10,719 bases of DNA from RGIG8775 sp045121195 (GTDB taxonomy: Bacteria > Bacillota > Clostridia > Oscillospirales > CAG-272), in NCBI GenBank assembly GCA_045121195.1, contig JBGVFO010000037.1, positions 1-10,719 on the forward strand. The letters are read 5' to 3'. Position 1 is the stretch's first letter, and each line of letters starts with the position of its first letter. A program made the translations under genes and the position numbers. Below the pieces are notes generated by a model. That model did no database searches. It was given only the letters and a program-made list of their open reading frames with translations, and was not told the origin of the DNA. Shown in pieces: positions 1-7,516 of this stretch.

Positions 1-1088
1 TTCTTACGGGAAACGAGGGCAACGTCCGAGGGGATAAAGGTCAGATCCTCATCCACTCTTCCCTTCCTCGATTCGTGCTTGGCGTAACCGCGGAGGGCAA
101 CGCAGACACCGTCCTTAACGTGCTCTGCCAGTGCCTTCGCCTCGTCGATCTCCATATAGTTATTATGTACCTCTATGGAGGTATAGCCGTTTGTGACATT
201 ATAAACGATATTCATTTTATCCCCGTTGCGGGTGGTGTCCTTGGTAAAGCCAAACACCTCGCCGACAATGACGCCCTTCACGGGATTCTCGATCATTTCC
301 AGAGAGATCGGCGTGATCTCAAAGGGATCGCCATAGCAATAATCGGGCTCGGAAATATCAAATTTCATATGTCCCGAATAGAAAATACCGTTTTCAACGT
401 GAGGCTCAAAACCCTGTGAGCAAACCGATACCGTTCTGGGAAGCTGGGGCTCGGCGGGAGCGGCTGGCGTATTACCGTATGGTCTTTCCTCGCTACCGCG
501 TGGACGGCTTTCATAAGCGGCGCTCGCCTGTGCCAGCTCGTCCGCGATCCGTGCCTCTTCCCTTTTCTGTGTATCCTCAAAGACCTCGCGGGCGAGCACC
601 TCGTCCCGCTCGATGGTTACCGAACAGGCAACCTCAAACTCGGAGAAGACGATCCGCTCAATGACTCTGGGGGTATTGGCGTCGTACAACAGCATAACGC
701 CGCCGTCCGAAAACGGAATTTTAATGGAAAGATTCCCGTCGCGAAGCTCGTATTCACAATGGGAGAAAAAGCCCCGCCCAACCGTTCCCGTTCGCTCTGC
801 CTCCATAAGAAGCTGCGGCACGTAGGACGAAGTCAGGCACGCGGAGGGATAGGTGGGCAAAATACGAACGCAGTTCAGGTTATAGGTGCGTTCCATTTCC
901 CGTTCCACGGCATAAAGAAGGGATTTTTCCATGATCTCGGGAAACCGTCCGCGAATCTCCAGAAAGCGCTTCTCGCGATCCGCTCTCACCTTGATCTCCT
1001 TGACGGCAGACAAAAGGTCCTCGGCAACGGTAAGCTCGTCCGAGGGCGTATATAAATTGAATATCTCAAAGAAATTCTTTTCCGACAT
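1..1088 (-). CDS. polC: DNA polymerase III alpha subunit, PolC type (N-terminal part, runs off the left edge)
   Basis: PolC is the replicative DNA polymerase with built-in 3'-5' exonuclease found in low-GC gram-positives; it acts at the fork. The frame opens at ATG 1088-1086 and stays open for 362 codons to the window edge, with no stop. A ribosome site (AAAGGA) lies a few bases upstream, in the 20-bp gap after ispG. Residues about 1-165 form the variable N-terminal region. Residues about 165-225 are a charged, then Pro/Ala-rich linker. Residues about 268-360 match the PolC OB domain: GEVFGFTKDT, then NVTNGYTSIEV, then a KDGVCVALRGYAKH segment, parallel to the Bacillus subtilis PolC stretch around its YVFDVETRELKSGR region. 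The sequence ends just before the expected PHP/exonuclease part, so no catalytic motif is visible. Identification rests on the OB match plus position after rseP-ispG. Full-length family members are about 1,400 residues. Confidence 0.88.
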   Translation of the reverse strand, partial: MSEKNFFEIFNLYTPSDELTVAEDLLSAVKEIKVRADREKRFLEIRGRFPEIMEKSLLYAVEREMERTYNLNCVRILPTYPSACLTSSYVPQLLMEAERTGTVGRGFFSHCEYELRDGNLSIKIPFSDGGVMLLYDANTPRVIERIVFSEFEVACSVTIERDEVLAREVFEDTQKREEARIADELAQASAAYESRPRGSEERPYGNTPAAPAEPQLPRTVSVCSQGFEPHVENGIFYSGHMKFDISEPDYCYGDPFEITPISLEMIENPVKGVIVGEVFGFTKDTTRNGDKMNIVYNVTNGYTSIEVHNNYMEIDEAKALAEHVKDGVCVALRGYAKHESRKGRVDEDLTFIPSDVALVSRK

Positions 1089-1108
1089 TCTCGATTCCTT
1101 TCTTTTCG

Positions 1109-2203
1109 TTATCGACGGACATTTTCCGCCATTTCCTTGATTTTTGCAATCAGCGTGGGAATGATCTCCTCCTCGGAGATCTTATAGAGGACCTCGCCAC
1201 GGGAGAACAAAAGCGCCTCGCCCTGACCGCCCGCGATCCCGATATCCGCCTCCCTTGCCTCGCCGGGTCCGTTCACGATACACCCCATCAGCGCAACCTT
1301 GAGAGGAATATCCTTCAGCCCCTCCGCCTCGATCGCCGCCTCAAACCGCTTCACGAGAGAGATCAGATCGATCTTGGTTCTTCCGCATGTGGGACAGCTG
1401 ACAATATTCATTTGGCGATGTCCCTCTATATCGAGGGCGTTCAGAATCTCCTTGGCGGAATCGATCTCCAAAAGCGGATCATCGGTCAAGGAAACGCGGA
1501 GCGTATCACCAATGCCGTCGGCAAGCAGACTTCCGATACCGATAGCGCTCTTGACAAGCCCACGGCGTTCGCCACCCGCCTCGGTGACGCCGAGATGGAT
1601 GGGATAGGACACACGGTCACTCAGCATGCGGTTCGCCGCGATCATAGTGGGTACGTCCGACGCCTTGATGGATACGGCGATATTTTCAAAGTCATAGCGC
1701 TCCAGCAGGGAGATGTGATACAGTGCGCTTTCGCAAAGCGCCTCCGCTGTAGGCGCACCATACTTCGCCAGTATATTCTTTTCAAGCGATCCGCTGTTTA
1801 CGCCGATGCGAATCGGGATCCCGTGGGCGTTGCACGCACGGCAAACCTCTCTCACACGCTCGTCGTCTCCGATGTTTCCCGGGTTGATGCGGATCTTGTC
1901 CACGCCAAGCTCGGCGCAGTGAAGAGCGATCTTATAATCAAAATGGATATCCGCCACGATAGGCGTAAGAATTCCCTTTTCCTTGATGGCACGCACCGTA
2001 TCCGCCGCCTCAAGGGTGGGAACGGTGATCCGCACGATATCGCAGCCCCGTGCGGCAAGCGCCTCGATCTGTGCAACCGTTGCCGCCACGTCGCAGGTAT
2101 CGGTATTGGTCATGGATTGGATGGCAATGGGATGCGCGCCGCCAATGGACACACCGCCGACCAATATTGCTTTCGTCTTTTTTCGAATCGAATTATAATT
2201 CAT
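1109..2203 (-). CDS. ispG: 4-hydroxy-3-methylbut-2-enyl diphosphate synthase (flavodoxin/ferredoxin), IspG/GcpE
   Basis: IspG converts MEcPP to HMBPP, the next-to-last step of the cytosolic MEP isoprenoid pathway, using a [4Fe-4S] cluster. The TIM-barrel half shows IAIQSMTNTDT, VADIHFDYKIAL and DKIRINPGNIG. The cluster half carries CPTCGR and GCIVNGPGEAREADIGIAGG. Counting from the alternative TTG start these give Cys272, Cys275 and Cys310 with Glu317, the three-Cys plus Glu set of the family. Length (364 residues from ATG) is normal for the bacterial short form. The start is uncertain: ATG at 2203 begins 2 bp after the rseP stop but has its GAGG 11 bases upstream. TTG at 2209 overlaps the rseP stop (TTGA) and has GAGG 5 bases upstream, adding two residues. 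The gene is almost certainly translated with rseP and co-transcribed with polC downstream. It supplies the same pathway as dxr in this run. Confidence 0.96.
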   Translation of the reverse strand: MNYNSIRKKTKAILVGGVSIGGAHPIAIQSMTNTDTCDVAATVAQIEALAARGCDIVRITVPTLEAADTVRAIKEKGILTPIVADIHFDYKIALHCAELGVDKIRINPGNIGDDERVREVCRACNAHGIPIRIGVNSGSLEKNILAKYGAPTAEALCESALYHISLLERYDFENIAVSIKASDVPTMIAANRMLSDRVSYPIHLGVTEAGGERRGLVKSAIGIGSLLADGIGDTLRVSLTDDPLLEIDSAKEILNALDIEGHRQMNIVSCPTCGRTKIDLISLVKRFEAAIEAEGLKDIPLKVALMGCIVNGPGEAREADIGIAGGQGEALLFSRGEVLYKISEEEIIPTLIAKIKEMAENVRR

Positions 2204-2205
2204 GG

Positions 2206-3249
2206 TCAAAACAACCTCAAAATATCGTTAAAGGTCACTACGAGGATCAAACCCAGCATCAGAAGCAAACCCACAAGATGAATATAGCCTTCGACCGTCT
2301 TGTTGATCGGTCGGCGAATGACTGCTTCGATCAGAAGGAATAACAGTCTGCCTCCGTCCAATGCGGGAATGGGAAAGAGGTTAAACACGCCAAGATTGAC
2401 GGTGATCACCACGAAAATATAAAGGAAGCTGGAGAAGCCACCTGCCGCTGCCTCACCCATAGTCTGCGTGATCCCCACAGGACCCGACATTGCCTCCATT
2501 CCGTATTTGCCGGAAAGAAGATCCACGAAGGAATCCACGATCATCTTTACGGTAGATAAAGAGCGGAAAAACGTATGCTTGATCACGTTTCCAAAGGTGA
2601 ACCGCTCCTGATTCGCGTAAAAATCAATGCCGCCGAACAAGACGCCGCTTTCCTCGACTGTGGGAAACAACACATTCTCCACCACAAGCTTTTCGCCGTC
2701 GCGAAGCACCGTTACGTTTACCGCCTCGGCGCCTTGGCGCATGATCTCATACACCAGCTCGTTTCTCGTATGGACCGCTACCCTTCCGATCTTCAGAATG
2801 GTATCGCCCTGTTCAAGTCCCGTGCTTTCGCTCAGTTGGATATTTTCAAGATCGCGGTAATCGACCTGCGTACCGTACAGCTCCCCTGCCGAGGTAACCA
2901 TAACGACGGTTGCCAGAAAGCCAAGCAAAAGATTCATAACGGGACCGGCGATCACAATGAGAATGCGCTTCCAGACCGATCGGTTGCCAAAAGCATCCTC
3001 CCGCTCCGATTCTTCGTCCTCTCCCACCATGCTCACGTATCCGCCTACGGGGAGGGCGCGAACGGCGTAGCGAGTACCCGTCTTTTTTGAGGTCCACGAA
3101 AGGATCTTCGGACCCATTCCAATGGCAAACTCGTGAACGCCAACGCCGCAAAGGCGCGCGCAGAGAAAGTGTCCAAGCTCGTGAATAAATATTAAAAGTC
3201 CAAAGACAAAAATCGCAAGTAAAATATACCAGAACTGTATAACCCTCAC
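2206..3249 (-). CDS. rseP: RIP metalloprotease RseP/RasP (site-2 protease family)
   Basis: This is a polytopic membrane zinc protease that cuts single-pass substrates such as anti-sigma factors and signal-peptide remnants within the membrane. Numbering from the GTG at 3249 (347 residues), the HELGH zinc site is at 23-27 in the first membrane helix. RALPVGGYV follows, then GPVMN at 102-106, then a single PDZ-like region about 125-200 with GLEQGDTILKIG. SGPVGI lies at 255-260, and the second metal motif NLFPIPALDGG at 290-300. A last hydrophobic helix ends the protein. All catalytic motifs are present. Start choice: a longer GTG at 3276 adds nine basic residues and overlaps dxr by 31 bp. The GTG at 3249 overlaps the dxr stop as GTGA and gives the usual short N-terminus before the first helix, so I prefer it, though neither ribosome site is ideal. 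It sits between dxr and ispG, an order also seen in Clostridia. Confidence 0.95.
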   Translation of the reverse strand: MRVIQFWYILLAIFVFGLLIFIHELGHFLCARLCGVGVHEFAIGMGPKILSWTSKKTGTRYAVRALPVGGYVSMVGEDEESEREDAFGNRSVWKRILIVIAGPVMNLLLGFLATVVMVTSAGELYGTQVDYRDLENIQLSESTGLEQGDTILKIGRVAVHTRNELVYEIMRQGAEAVNVTVLRDGEKLVVENVLFPTVEESGVLFGGIDFYANQERFTFGNVIKHTFFRSLSTVKMIVDSFVDLLSGKYGMEAMSGPVGITQTMGEAAAGGFSSFLYIFVVITVNLGVFNLFPIPALDGGRLLFLLIEAVIRRPINKTVEGYIHLVGLLLMLGLILVVTFNDILRLF

Positions 3250-4421
3250 ACCTCTTTTCCGTTGCGCGCGATCCACGCCCGCGTTTCTTCTCTCGCTTCT
3301 CTGTCCGCCTCAAGAAGGGCTTCCAGACTGCGAGAATCTCTGTGCTTCTTCAGACGCTCCACCGTTGTCATTACCGCCTCGCCGATCTGCAGGAAGGTAA
3401 GCGAATCCGAAAGGAAGCCGTCTACCGCCACCTCGTTTGCCGCGTTGAGCACCGCCGCCATACCGCCGCCCATCTTTTGACATTCGATGGCGCAGGCAAG
3501 CAACGGAAACCGCTCGGTATCGGGCGTGTAGAAGCTTAGCGCGGAGAGCGATGCCAAATCAAGCTCTTCAATGACCGCCTCGGGTCGCGCGCCTCCGAGA
3601 ATGCCGTACTGAATACAGAATCGCATATCGGGCACAGACATCTGCGCGATCATACTGTTGTCAATATATTCCACGATGGAATGAATTATACTTTCGCGAT
3701 GAACGATGGGGCGAACGCGATCCATCTCAATGCCAAACAAATGGGATGCCTCGATCAGCTCAAAGCCCTTATTCATCAAAGTGGCACTGTCAACGGTGAT
3801 CTTCGCGCCCATCGACCAGGTGGGATGCGCCAGCGCATCCTTTGCCGTCACTTCTCGCAGCATTTCCTTTGTATGCGCGAAAAAGGGACCGCCCGAGGCT
3901 GTGATCCAAAGCCGTTTTACCTCCTCCGGCTTTCCGCTTCGCAAGCACTGATGAATGGCGCAATGCTCACTGTCCACGGGGGTAATGATCACCCCGTTTT
4001 GCTTCGCCCGTGCCATCACGATATCGCCTGCTACCACCAAGGATTCCTTGTTGGCGAGCGCCAGCCGCTTCTTCCCATCGATAACGGACAAAGTCGGCAG
4101 AAGCCCCGCTTGACCGATAATCGCGTTGAGGGACACGTCGGCATCGCTCTTTGCAATCATCTCACAGATCCCCTCCTCGCCACTGAGAACACGAGTGTCA
4201 GTATCGGCAAGGGCAAGTTTTAATGCTTTTGCGGACGACTCCTCATACATGGCGCAAAAAGCAGGACGAAATTCTCTCGCCTGCTCTTCAACGCGTTTAT
4301 AGTTTCTACCCGCACAAATAGAGCGGATACGAATATTCCGTTTTCTCGCTACGTCGATTGCCTGCTCTCCGATCGAGCCGGTGGAGCCAAGCAGATCGAT
4401 CCCGTTTACCGTATATTCCAT
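3246..4421 (-). CDS. dxr: 1-deoxy-D-xylulose 5-phosphate reductoisomerase
   Basis: Dxr makes 2-C-methyl-D-erythritol 4-phosphate from DXP with NADPH and a divalent metal. It is the first committed step of the MEP pathway and the fosmidomycin target. The 391-residue product has the N-terminal NADPH loop GSTGSIG at 12-18 and LANKESLV at 122-129. The metal-binding set is PVDSEH (Asp150, Glu152) plus Glu221 in DSATLMNKGFELIEA. TASGGPF, HPTWSMG and the C-terminal AANEVAV are also present. Length and residue numbering agree closely with well-studied homologues, and no key residue is missing. ATG at 4421-4419 has AGAGGT four bases upstream and begins 18 bp after the cdsA stop. The 3' end overlaps the rseP start, which suggests translational coupling. 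Confidence 0.98.
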   Translation of the reverse strand: MEYTVNGIDLLGSTGSIGEQAIDVARKRNIRIRSICAGRNYKRVEEQAREFRPAFCAMYEESSAKALKLALADTDTRVLSGEEGICEMIAKSDADVSLNAIIGQAGLLPTLSVIDGKKRLALANKESLVVAGDIVMARAKQNGVIITPVDSEHCAIHQCLRSGKPEEVKRLWITASGGPFFAHTKEMLREVTAKDALAHPTWSMGAKITVDSATLMNKGFELIEASHLFGIEMDRVRPIVHRESIIHSIVEYIDNSMIAQMSVPDMRFCIQYGILGGARPEAVIEELDLASLSALSFYTPDTERFPLLACAIECQKMGGGMAAVLNAANEVAVDGFLSDSLTFLQIGEAVMTTVERLKKHRDSRSLEALLEADREAREETRAWIARNGKEV

Positions 4422-4439
4422 CTTACCTCTTTTGAATGC

Positions 4440-5279
4440 TTAAATAAACACGCTGGCAAATCCGTTGAGAACCAGCAAAACCAAAGCCACTGCCAAAATG
4501 GAATCAAAGCGATCCAGCATTCCGCCGTGTCCCGGGAACACCTTGCCGAAATCCTTGATGCCGTAATGCCTTTTGATCGCCGACATACAAAGATCGCCGA
4601 TCTGCGATACGACGGCAACAATGACACCGTACGCAAACAAAAGCAACAGATTCATACGGCTTGCCTGCTCTACAAAGCGGTCAATGAGAACGCCGTAAAG
4701 GATAAAGGCACCGCCGCAGAACAGGGTTCCGCCAATGCTTCCCTCCACGGTTTTCTTGGGGCTGACCTCAGGAATCAGCTTGTGCTTGCCGAACAGCATG
4801 CCACAGAAATACGCGAAGATATCGGTGATCCACGCCCCAATAAACACCAGAAGATATGTATAGGCGCCGCCCGTAGAATCGCGAAGGAACAAAATGGAGG
4901 CAAACGCCGCCGTGATATAGACCGTCATAAAGCCCGAAACCGCAACGTCCTCGATGGTAACTCCGTTTTTCGAGAAGACCATAACGGCAAGCAGATATAG
5001 CATGGAAATGAGAAGGACGGGCAAGGTCACCTGAGTAAGGGAAAAGCCGTCAAATAAATGCTTCAGGGGACGCACCGCCAAAATAACGAGGGGTGCCACG
5101 AGCAGCGAAGGAACAGAGATCCAGAGCTTTTTCAGCGTCCCCACACATTTTAACATTTCAAAGACCGAAATGACGCAACAAACAGCAAGCGCCAGATCGA
5201 AGACAAACGTATTTGAAAAGATCAGAACAGGAATCAAAACGCAAAGCGCTACCAATCCCGTTATCACACGAGTTCGCAT
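4440..5279 (-). CDS. cdsA: phosphatidate cytidylyltransferase (CDP-diglyceride synthase)
   Basis: CdsA is an integral membrane enzyme that joins phosphatidic acid and CTP to give CDP-diacylglycerol, the precursor of most phospholipids. The 279-residue product is mostly hydrophobic, with roughly eight membrane helices. It ends with the family signature: SAIKR at 233-237, KD at 242-243, PGHGG at 249-253 and DRFDS at 256-260, containing the conserved acidic residues. An upstream in-frame start (5402) would overlap uppS by 110 bp and add 41 non-membrane residues not typical of the family. ATG 5279 has an excellent ribosome site seven bases away and gives the normal length, so it is chosen. The gap to uppS is 13 bp. 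Placement between uppS and dxr is the standard Bacillota order. Confidence 0.96.
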   Translation of the reverse strand: MRTRVITGLVALCVLIPVLIFSNTFVFDLALAVCCVISVFEMLKCVGTLKKLWISVPSLLVAPLVILAVRPLKHLFDGFSLTQVTLPVLLISMLYLLAVMVFSKNGVTIEDVAVSGFMTVYITAAFASILFLRDSTGGAYTYLLVFIGAWITDIFAYFCGMLFGKHKLIPEVSPKKTVEGSIGGTLFCGGAFILYGVLIDRFVEQASRMNLLLLFAYGVIVAVVSQIGDLCMSAIKRHYGIKDFGKVFPGHGGMLDRFDSILAVALVLLVLNGFASVFI

Positions 5280-5284
5280 CAATG

Positions 5285-5294
5285 CTCTCCTCTC
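5285..5294 (-). promoter_or_regulatory. Ribosome binding site that fixes the cdsA start
   Basis: The minus strand reads GAGAGGAGAG here, with the AGGAG core seven bases before ATG 5279. It overlaps the uppS stop codon (TGA at 5295-5293), so ribosomes ending uppS are placed on the cdsA start. This decides against the longer in-frame cdsA starts inside uppS. Confidence 0.8.
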
Positions 5295-5991
5295 AAATTC
5301 CGCCATATCGGCGTTTTCTTGCATAAAAATCCTCGATTGCCCGATCCAAAGCATCCTCATTGAAATCAGGCCAGAGGGTGTCCGTAAAATACAGCTCGGC
5401 ATATGCCGCCTGCCACAAAAGGAAGTTGGAGATACGAAGATCTCCGCCCGTTCGGATGATCAGATCGGGATCGCCGCCTCTTACGGTATAAAGCTCCGCG
5501 GAAATATCGTCTTCCGTAACGTCGGTCTTGCCCTGCTCCGCAAGACGGTTGAACGCGCGAACGATTTCGCTTCTGCCGCCGTAGTTGAAGGCAATATTCA
5601 GCACGAATTCGTTGTCGCGGGTCTTTTCCTCAATGCTGCGGATCCGCTCTTGAAGCCCCTGGTCAAAGCGACTTGTGTCCCCAATAAAATGATAGAACAC
5701 GTTATACTTTTTTATGTCCTTTTCACACTCGGAAATATATTGCTCAAGAAGCGACATGATGGAGGCGACCTCCTTTTGAGGGCGCTTCCAGTTTTCCGTG
5801 GAAAAGGCGTATACCGTCAAGCACCGCAAGCCGATCTTCTCACAGTAGGTAAGAATTTTGCGGAAGGCAACGGCGCCCTGCTTGTGTCCAAGCTCTCGCG
5901 GAAGTCCTCGCTTCGTTGCCCAGCGTCCGTTTCCGTCCATAATAATGGCAATGTGCCGAAGGCGCTCATCCGCTTGTATTTGATTCTTCAC
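5293..5991 (-). CDS. uppS: Isoprenyl transferase, undecaprenyl diphosphate synthase
   Basis: UppS is a cis-prenyltransferase that extends farnesyl diphosphate with eight isopentenyl units to give the C55 carrier for peptidoglycan and wall polymers. The 232-residue product has IAIIMDGNGRWA with the catalytic Asp at 19. TVYAFSTENWKRP covers about 59-71 and NIAFNYGGRSEI about 132-143. The C-terminal block DPDLIIRTGGDLRISNF runs through AELYFTDTLWPDF, including the conserved Arg and Glu residues that bind diphosphate and magnesium. Length is slightly under the usual 240-250 because the N-terminal tail is short. The start is GTG 5991-5989 with only a weak purine-rich ribosome site (AGAAGAGAAAG); no better start exists before the first motif. 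It uses the isoprenoid precursors supplied by dxr and ispG in the same run. A terminator-like hairpin lies just upstream, after frr. Confidence 0.96.
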   Translation of the reverse strand: MKNQIQADERLRHIAIIMDGNGRWATKRGLPRELGHKQGAVAFRKILTYCEKIGLRCLTVYAFSTENWKRPQKEVASIMSLLEQYISECEKDIKKYNVFYHFIGDTSRFDQGLQERIRSIEEKTRDNEFVLNIAFNYGGRSEIVRAFNRLAEQGKTDVTEDDISAELYTVRGGDPDLIIRTGGDLRISNFLLWQAAYAELYFTDTLWPDFNEDALDRAIEDFYARKRRYGGI

Positions 5992-6021
5992 AGGCTTTCT
6001 CTTCTTTCACGTAAATTAAAA

Positions 6022-6048
6022 TTCGGGGCGGAAACAGACCGCCCCGAA
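6022..6048 (-). terminator. Terminator-like hairpin between frr and uppS
   Basis: A perfect 10-bp GC-rich inverted repeat (TTCGGGGCGG and CCGCCCCGAA) surrounds a 7-base loop. On the minus strand it is followed by TTTTAATTT. This has the shape of an intrinsic terminator or attenuator acting on leftward transcription, inside an otherwise compact gene run and four bases after the frr stop. The interrupted T tract suggests partial rather than full termination. I infer this from sequence shape only. Confidence 0.7.
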
Positions 6049-6051
6049 AGT

Positions 6052-6606
6052 TTATATTGCCATGATCTCGTTTTCTTTCTTGGTGGTTACCGCTTCTACA
6101 TTCTTTATGTATTTGTCGGTAAGATCCTGGATCGACTTTTCCGCGGACTTCTGATCGTCCTCGGTCAGCTCGCCGTCCTTCTTCATCTTCTTGGAAAGCT
6201 CCATTGCATCGCGGCGGATGTTACGGATCGCAACCTTTGCATCCTCGCCTTCCTTCTGAACCTGCTTGCGAAGCTCCTTGCGGCGTTCCTCGGTAAGCTG
6301 AGGGAAAATAAGGCGAATGACCTTACCGTCGTTCGTGGGGGTGATTCCCACATCGGAGGCAAGGATAGCCTTCTCGATCGCCTTCAGGGTCGTAGCGTCG
6401 TAGGGGGTGATGGTCAAGGTTCTTGCGTCTGCCACGCGGATATCTGCCATCGTGGAGATAGGTGTGGGAGAGCCGTAATACTCAAAGGATACGCGGGAGA
6501 GCACCGAAGGGTTCGCCTGACCTGCACGGATGGAGCCGAGATTATACTCGTAAGCGGCGATCGCCTTCTGCATTTTTTCTTCATGAGCCTTGGTTTCAAA
6601 TTTCAT
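6052..6606 (-). CDS. frr: Ribosome recycling factor
   Basis: RRF, with EF-G, splits the post-termination ribosome so that the subunits can be reused. The 184-residue product has the expected length and two-domain layout. Helix 1 carries LGSIRAGQANPSVL (residues 23-36). The small beta domain has YYGSPTPI (43-50) and then TLTITPYD. The long C-terminal helices contain FPQLTEERRKEL, AIRNIRRDAM (126-135) and DDQKSAEKSIQDLTDKYI. Arg128 and Arg131/132 match the conserved basic positions used for ribosome binding. ATG 6606 has AAAGGAT about eight bases upstream and starts 23 bp after the pyrH stop. The pyrH-frr pairing is highly conserved, and the two genes surely share a transcript here. Confidence 0.98.
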   Translation of the reverse strand: MKFETKAHEEKMQKAIAAYEYNLGSIRAGQANPSVLSRVSFEYYGSPTPISTMADIRVADARTLTITPYDATTLKAIEKAILASDVGITPTNDGKVIRLIFPQLTEERRKELRKQVQKEGEDAKVAIRNIRRDAMELSKKMKKDGELTEDDQKSAEKSIQDLTDKYIKNVEAVTTKKENEIMAI

Positions 6607-6629
6607 ATCGGTTATCCTTTCAAAGTTGT

Positions 6630-7346
6630 TTATTTATGTATCTCCGTGCCGATCTTCTCGCCCAGCACGACGCGATAAATGTTCTCGGGGTCCTTCAAAC
6701 CGAACGCATAGCAGTTGATGCTGTTTTCCATACAGAAGGTAGCCGCCGAAAGATCAAGGGCCTTCAGCTCCTTGTCTATGATCTCCTTGTAGGTAAGGCT
6801 GTCGTATTTGACTGCCGTGGGATCCTTCTTGGGATCTGCGGAATAGATACCGTCGATGTTCTTTGCCATCAGCACCACGTCCGCCTCGATCTCAGCCGCG
6901 CGGAGTGCCGCCGCCGTATCGGTAGAAAAATAGGGAGAGCCGGTACCGCCGCCGAAGATGACGATCTCGCCGTTCTGCAGATGCTCAATGGCGTGTCTTG
7001 CCGAGAAGGGATCAGCAACCGTGTTCAACTCAAAGGCGGTCATGACGCGGGTGGGAATGCCCATTCCGATAAAGGTATCCTGAAGCGCCAGCGAATTGAT
7101 GGTGGTAGCAAGCATACCCATCTGATCGGCACGCACGCGGTTCATTTTACCGCCCTGTCTGCCGCGCCAGATATTGCCCGCGCCAACGATAACTCCGATT
7201 TCGACGCCAAGGTCCAGGCACCGCTTCAGCACCTCTCCTACCTTTGCGACAAAATCAAAATTCAGAATGCCGTCACCGCCCTCGGCAAGCGCCTCACCGG
7301 ACAGCTTCAACAAAATTCTTTTGTATTTCGGCTGCTTTGTATCCAT
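6630..7346 (-). CDS. pyrH: Uridylate kinase (UMP kinase)
   Basis: PyrH phosphorylates UMP to UDP with ATP in pyrimidine nucleotide synthesis. It is a cytosolic hexamer of the amino-acid-kinase fold. The 238-residue product shows KLSGEAL (14-20), the GAGNIWRG nucleotide loop (55-62) and the ADQMGMLAT segment (73-81). FGGGTGSPYFSTDTAA (131-146) and AKNIDGIYSADPKKDP (161-176) follow; all are bacterial UMP kinase signatures. ATG 7346 is preceded by an AAGGAGA ribosome site. It is the first gene of the leftward run, with its own sigma-A type promoter. The usual upstream genes rpsB and tsf are replaced by a divergent amidase gene. Confidence 0.98.
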   Translation of the reverse strand: MDTKQPKYKRILLKLSGEALAEGGDGILNFDFVAKVGEVLKRCLDLGVEIGVIVGAGNIWRGRQGGKMNRVRADQMGMLATTINSLALQDTFIGMGIPTRVMTAFELNTVADPFSARHAIEHLQNGEIVIFGGGTGSPYFSTDTAAALRAAEIEADVVLMAKNIDGIYSADPKKDPTAVKYDSLTYKEIIDKELKALDLSAATFCMENSINCYAFGLKDPENIYRVVLGEKIGTEIHK

Positions 7347-7375
7347 ACTGTTCTCCTTGAAAAGTTGCTATGTAT

Positions 7376-7404
7376 ATATTACTACAAATTTGGCTTTTTG
7401 TAAA
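7376..7404 (-). promoter_or_regulatory. Sigma-A type promoter for the pyrH run
   Basis: On the minus strand TTTACA (7404-7399) is followed after exactly 17 bp by TAATAT (7381-7376), in an AT-rich region 30 bp before the pyrH start. Both hexamers are one or two changes from consensus. An identical 8-base copy containing the -35 box (TTTGTAAA on the plus strand, 7397-7404) occurs 14 bp further upstream at 7411-7418. No clear promoter for the divergent amidase gene could be picked out in the same intergenic region (7347-7523). Confidence 0.7.
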
Positions 7405-7508
7405 CAGGTATTTGTAAAATTTTTTAAATTTATAGAATTTATATATACGCGTCAGAAGCGAGCGGGATATTTTCTGCTTCGAGTGAATATACTTTGAAAA
7501 ACACCTGC

Positions 7509-7516
7509 AAGGAGGT
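7509..7516 (+). promoter_or_regulatory. Ribosome binding site that fixes the amidase start
   Basis: AAGGAGGT, a near-perfect anti-16S complement, lies seven bases before ATG 7524. An in-frame TTG at 7494 is further upstream but has no such site, and using it would place this Shine-Dalgarno sequence inside the coding region. The ATG is therefore preferred. Confidence 0.85.

Noticed and set aside
1412..2281. A 289-codon open frame on the plus strand opposite ispG
   Set aside because: It is antisense to a complete IspG with its cluster cysteines, and has no domain match or start signal.
2846..3313. A 155-codon minus-strand frame overlapping rseP and the dxr end
   Set aside because: It is an out-of-frame reading of rseP, very Arg-rich, with no ribosome site.
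5280..5402. A 41-residue N-terminal extension of cdsA inside uppS
   Set aside because: The extension lacks membrane character, overlaps uppS by 110 bp, and is outcompeted by a perfect ribosome site at ATG 5279 giving normal family length.
5170..6678. A 502-codon open frame on the plus strand opposite pyrH, frr, uppS and cdsA
   Set aside because: It runs antisense through three strongly supported enzymes and crosses their intergenic gaps. Its translation is rich in Leu/Arg/His with no recognisable domain, and there is no ribosome site for it. It is a shadow of codon bias on the coding strand.
7461..7493. Possible amidase promoter with TATACT at 7488-7493
   Set aside because: There is no acceptable -35 hexamer at 16-18 bp, and no clear sporulation sigma-factor box was seen, so I did not list it.
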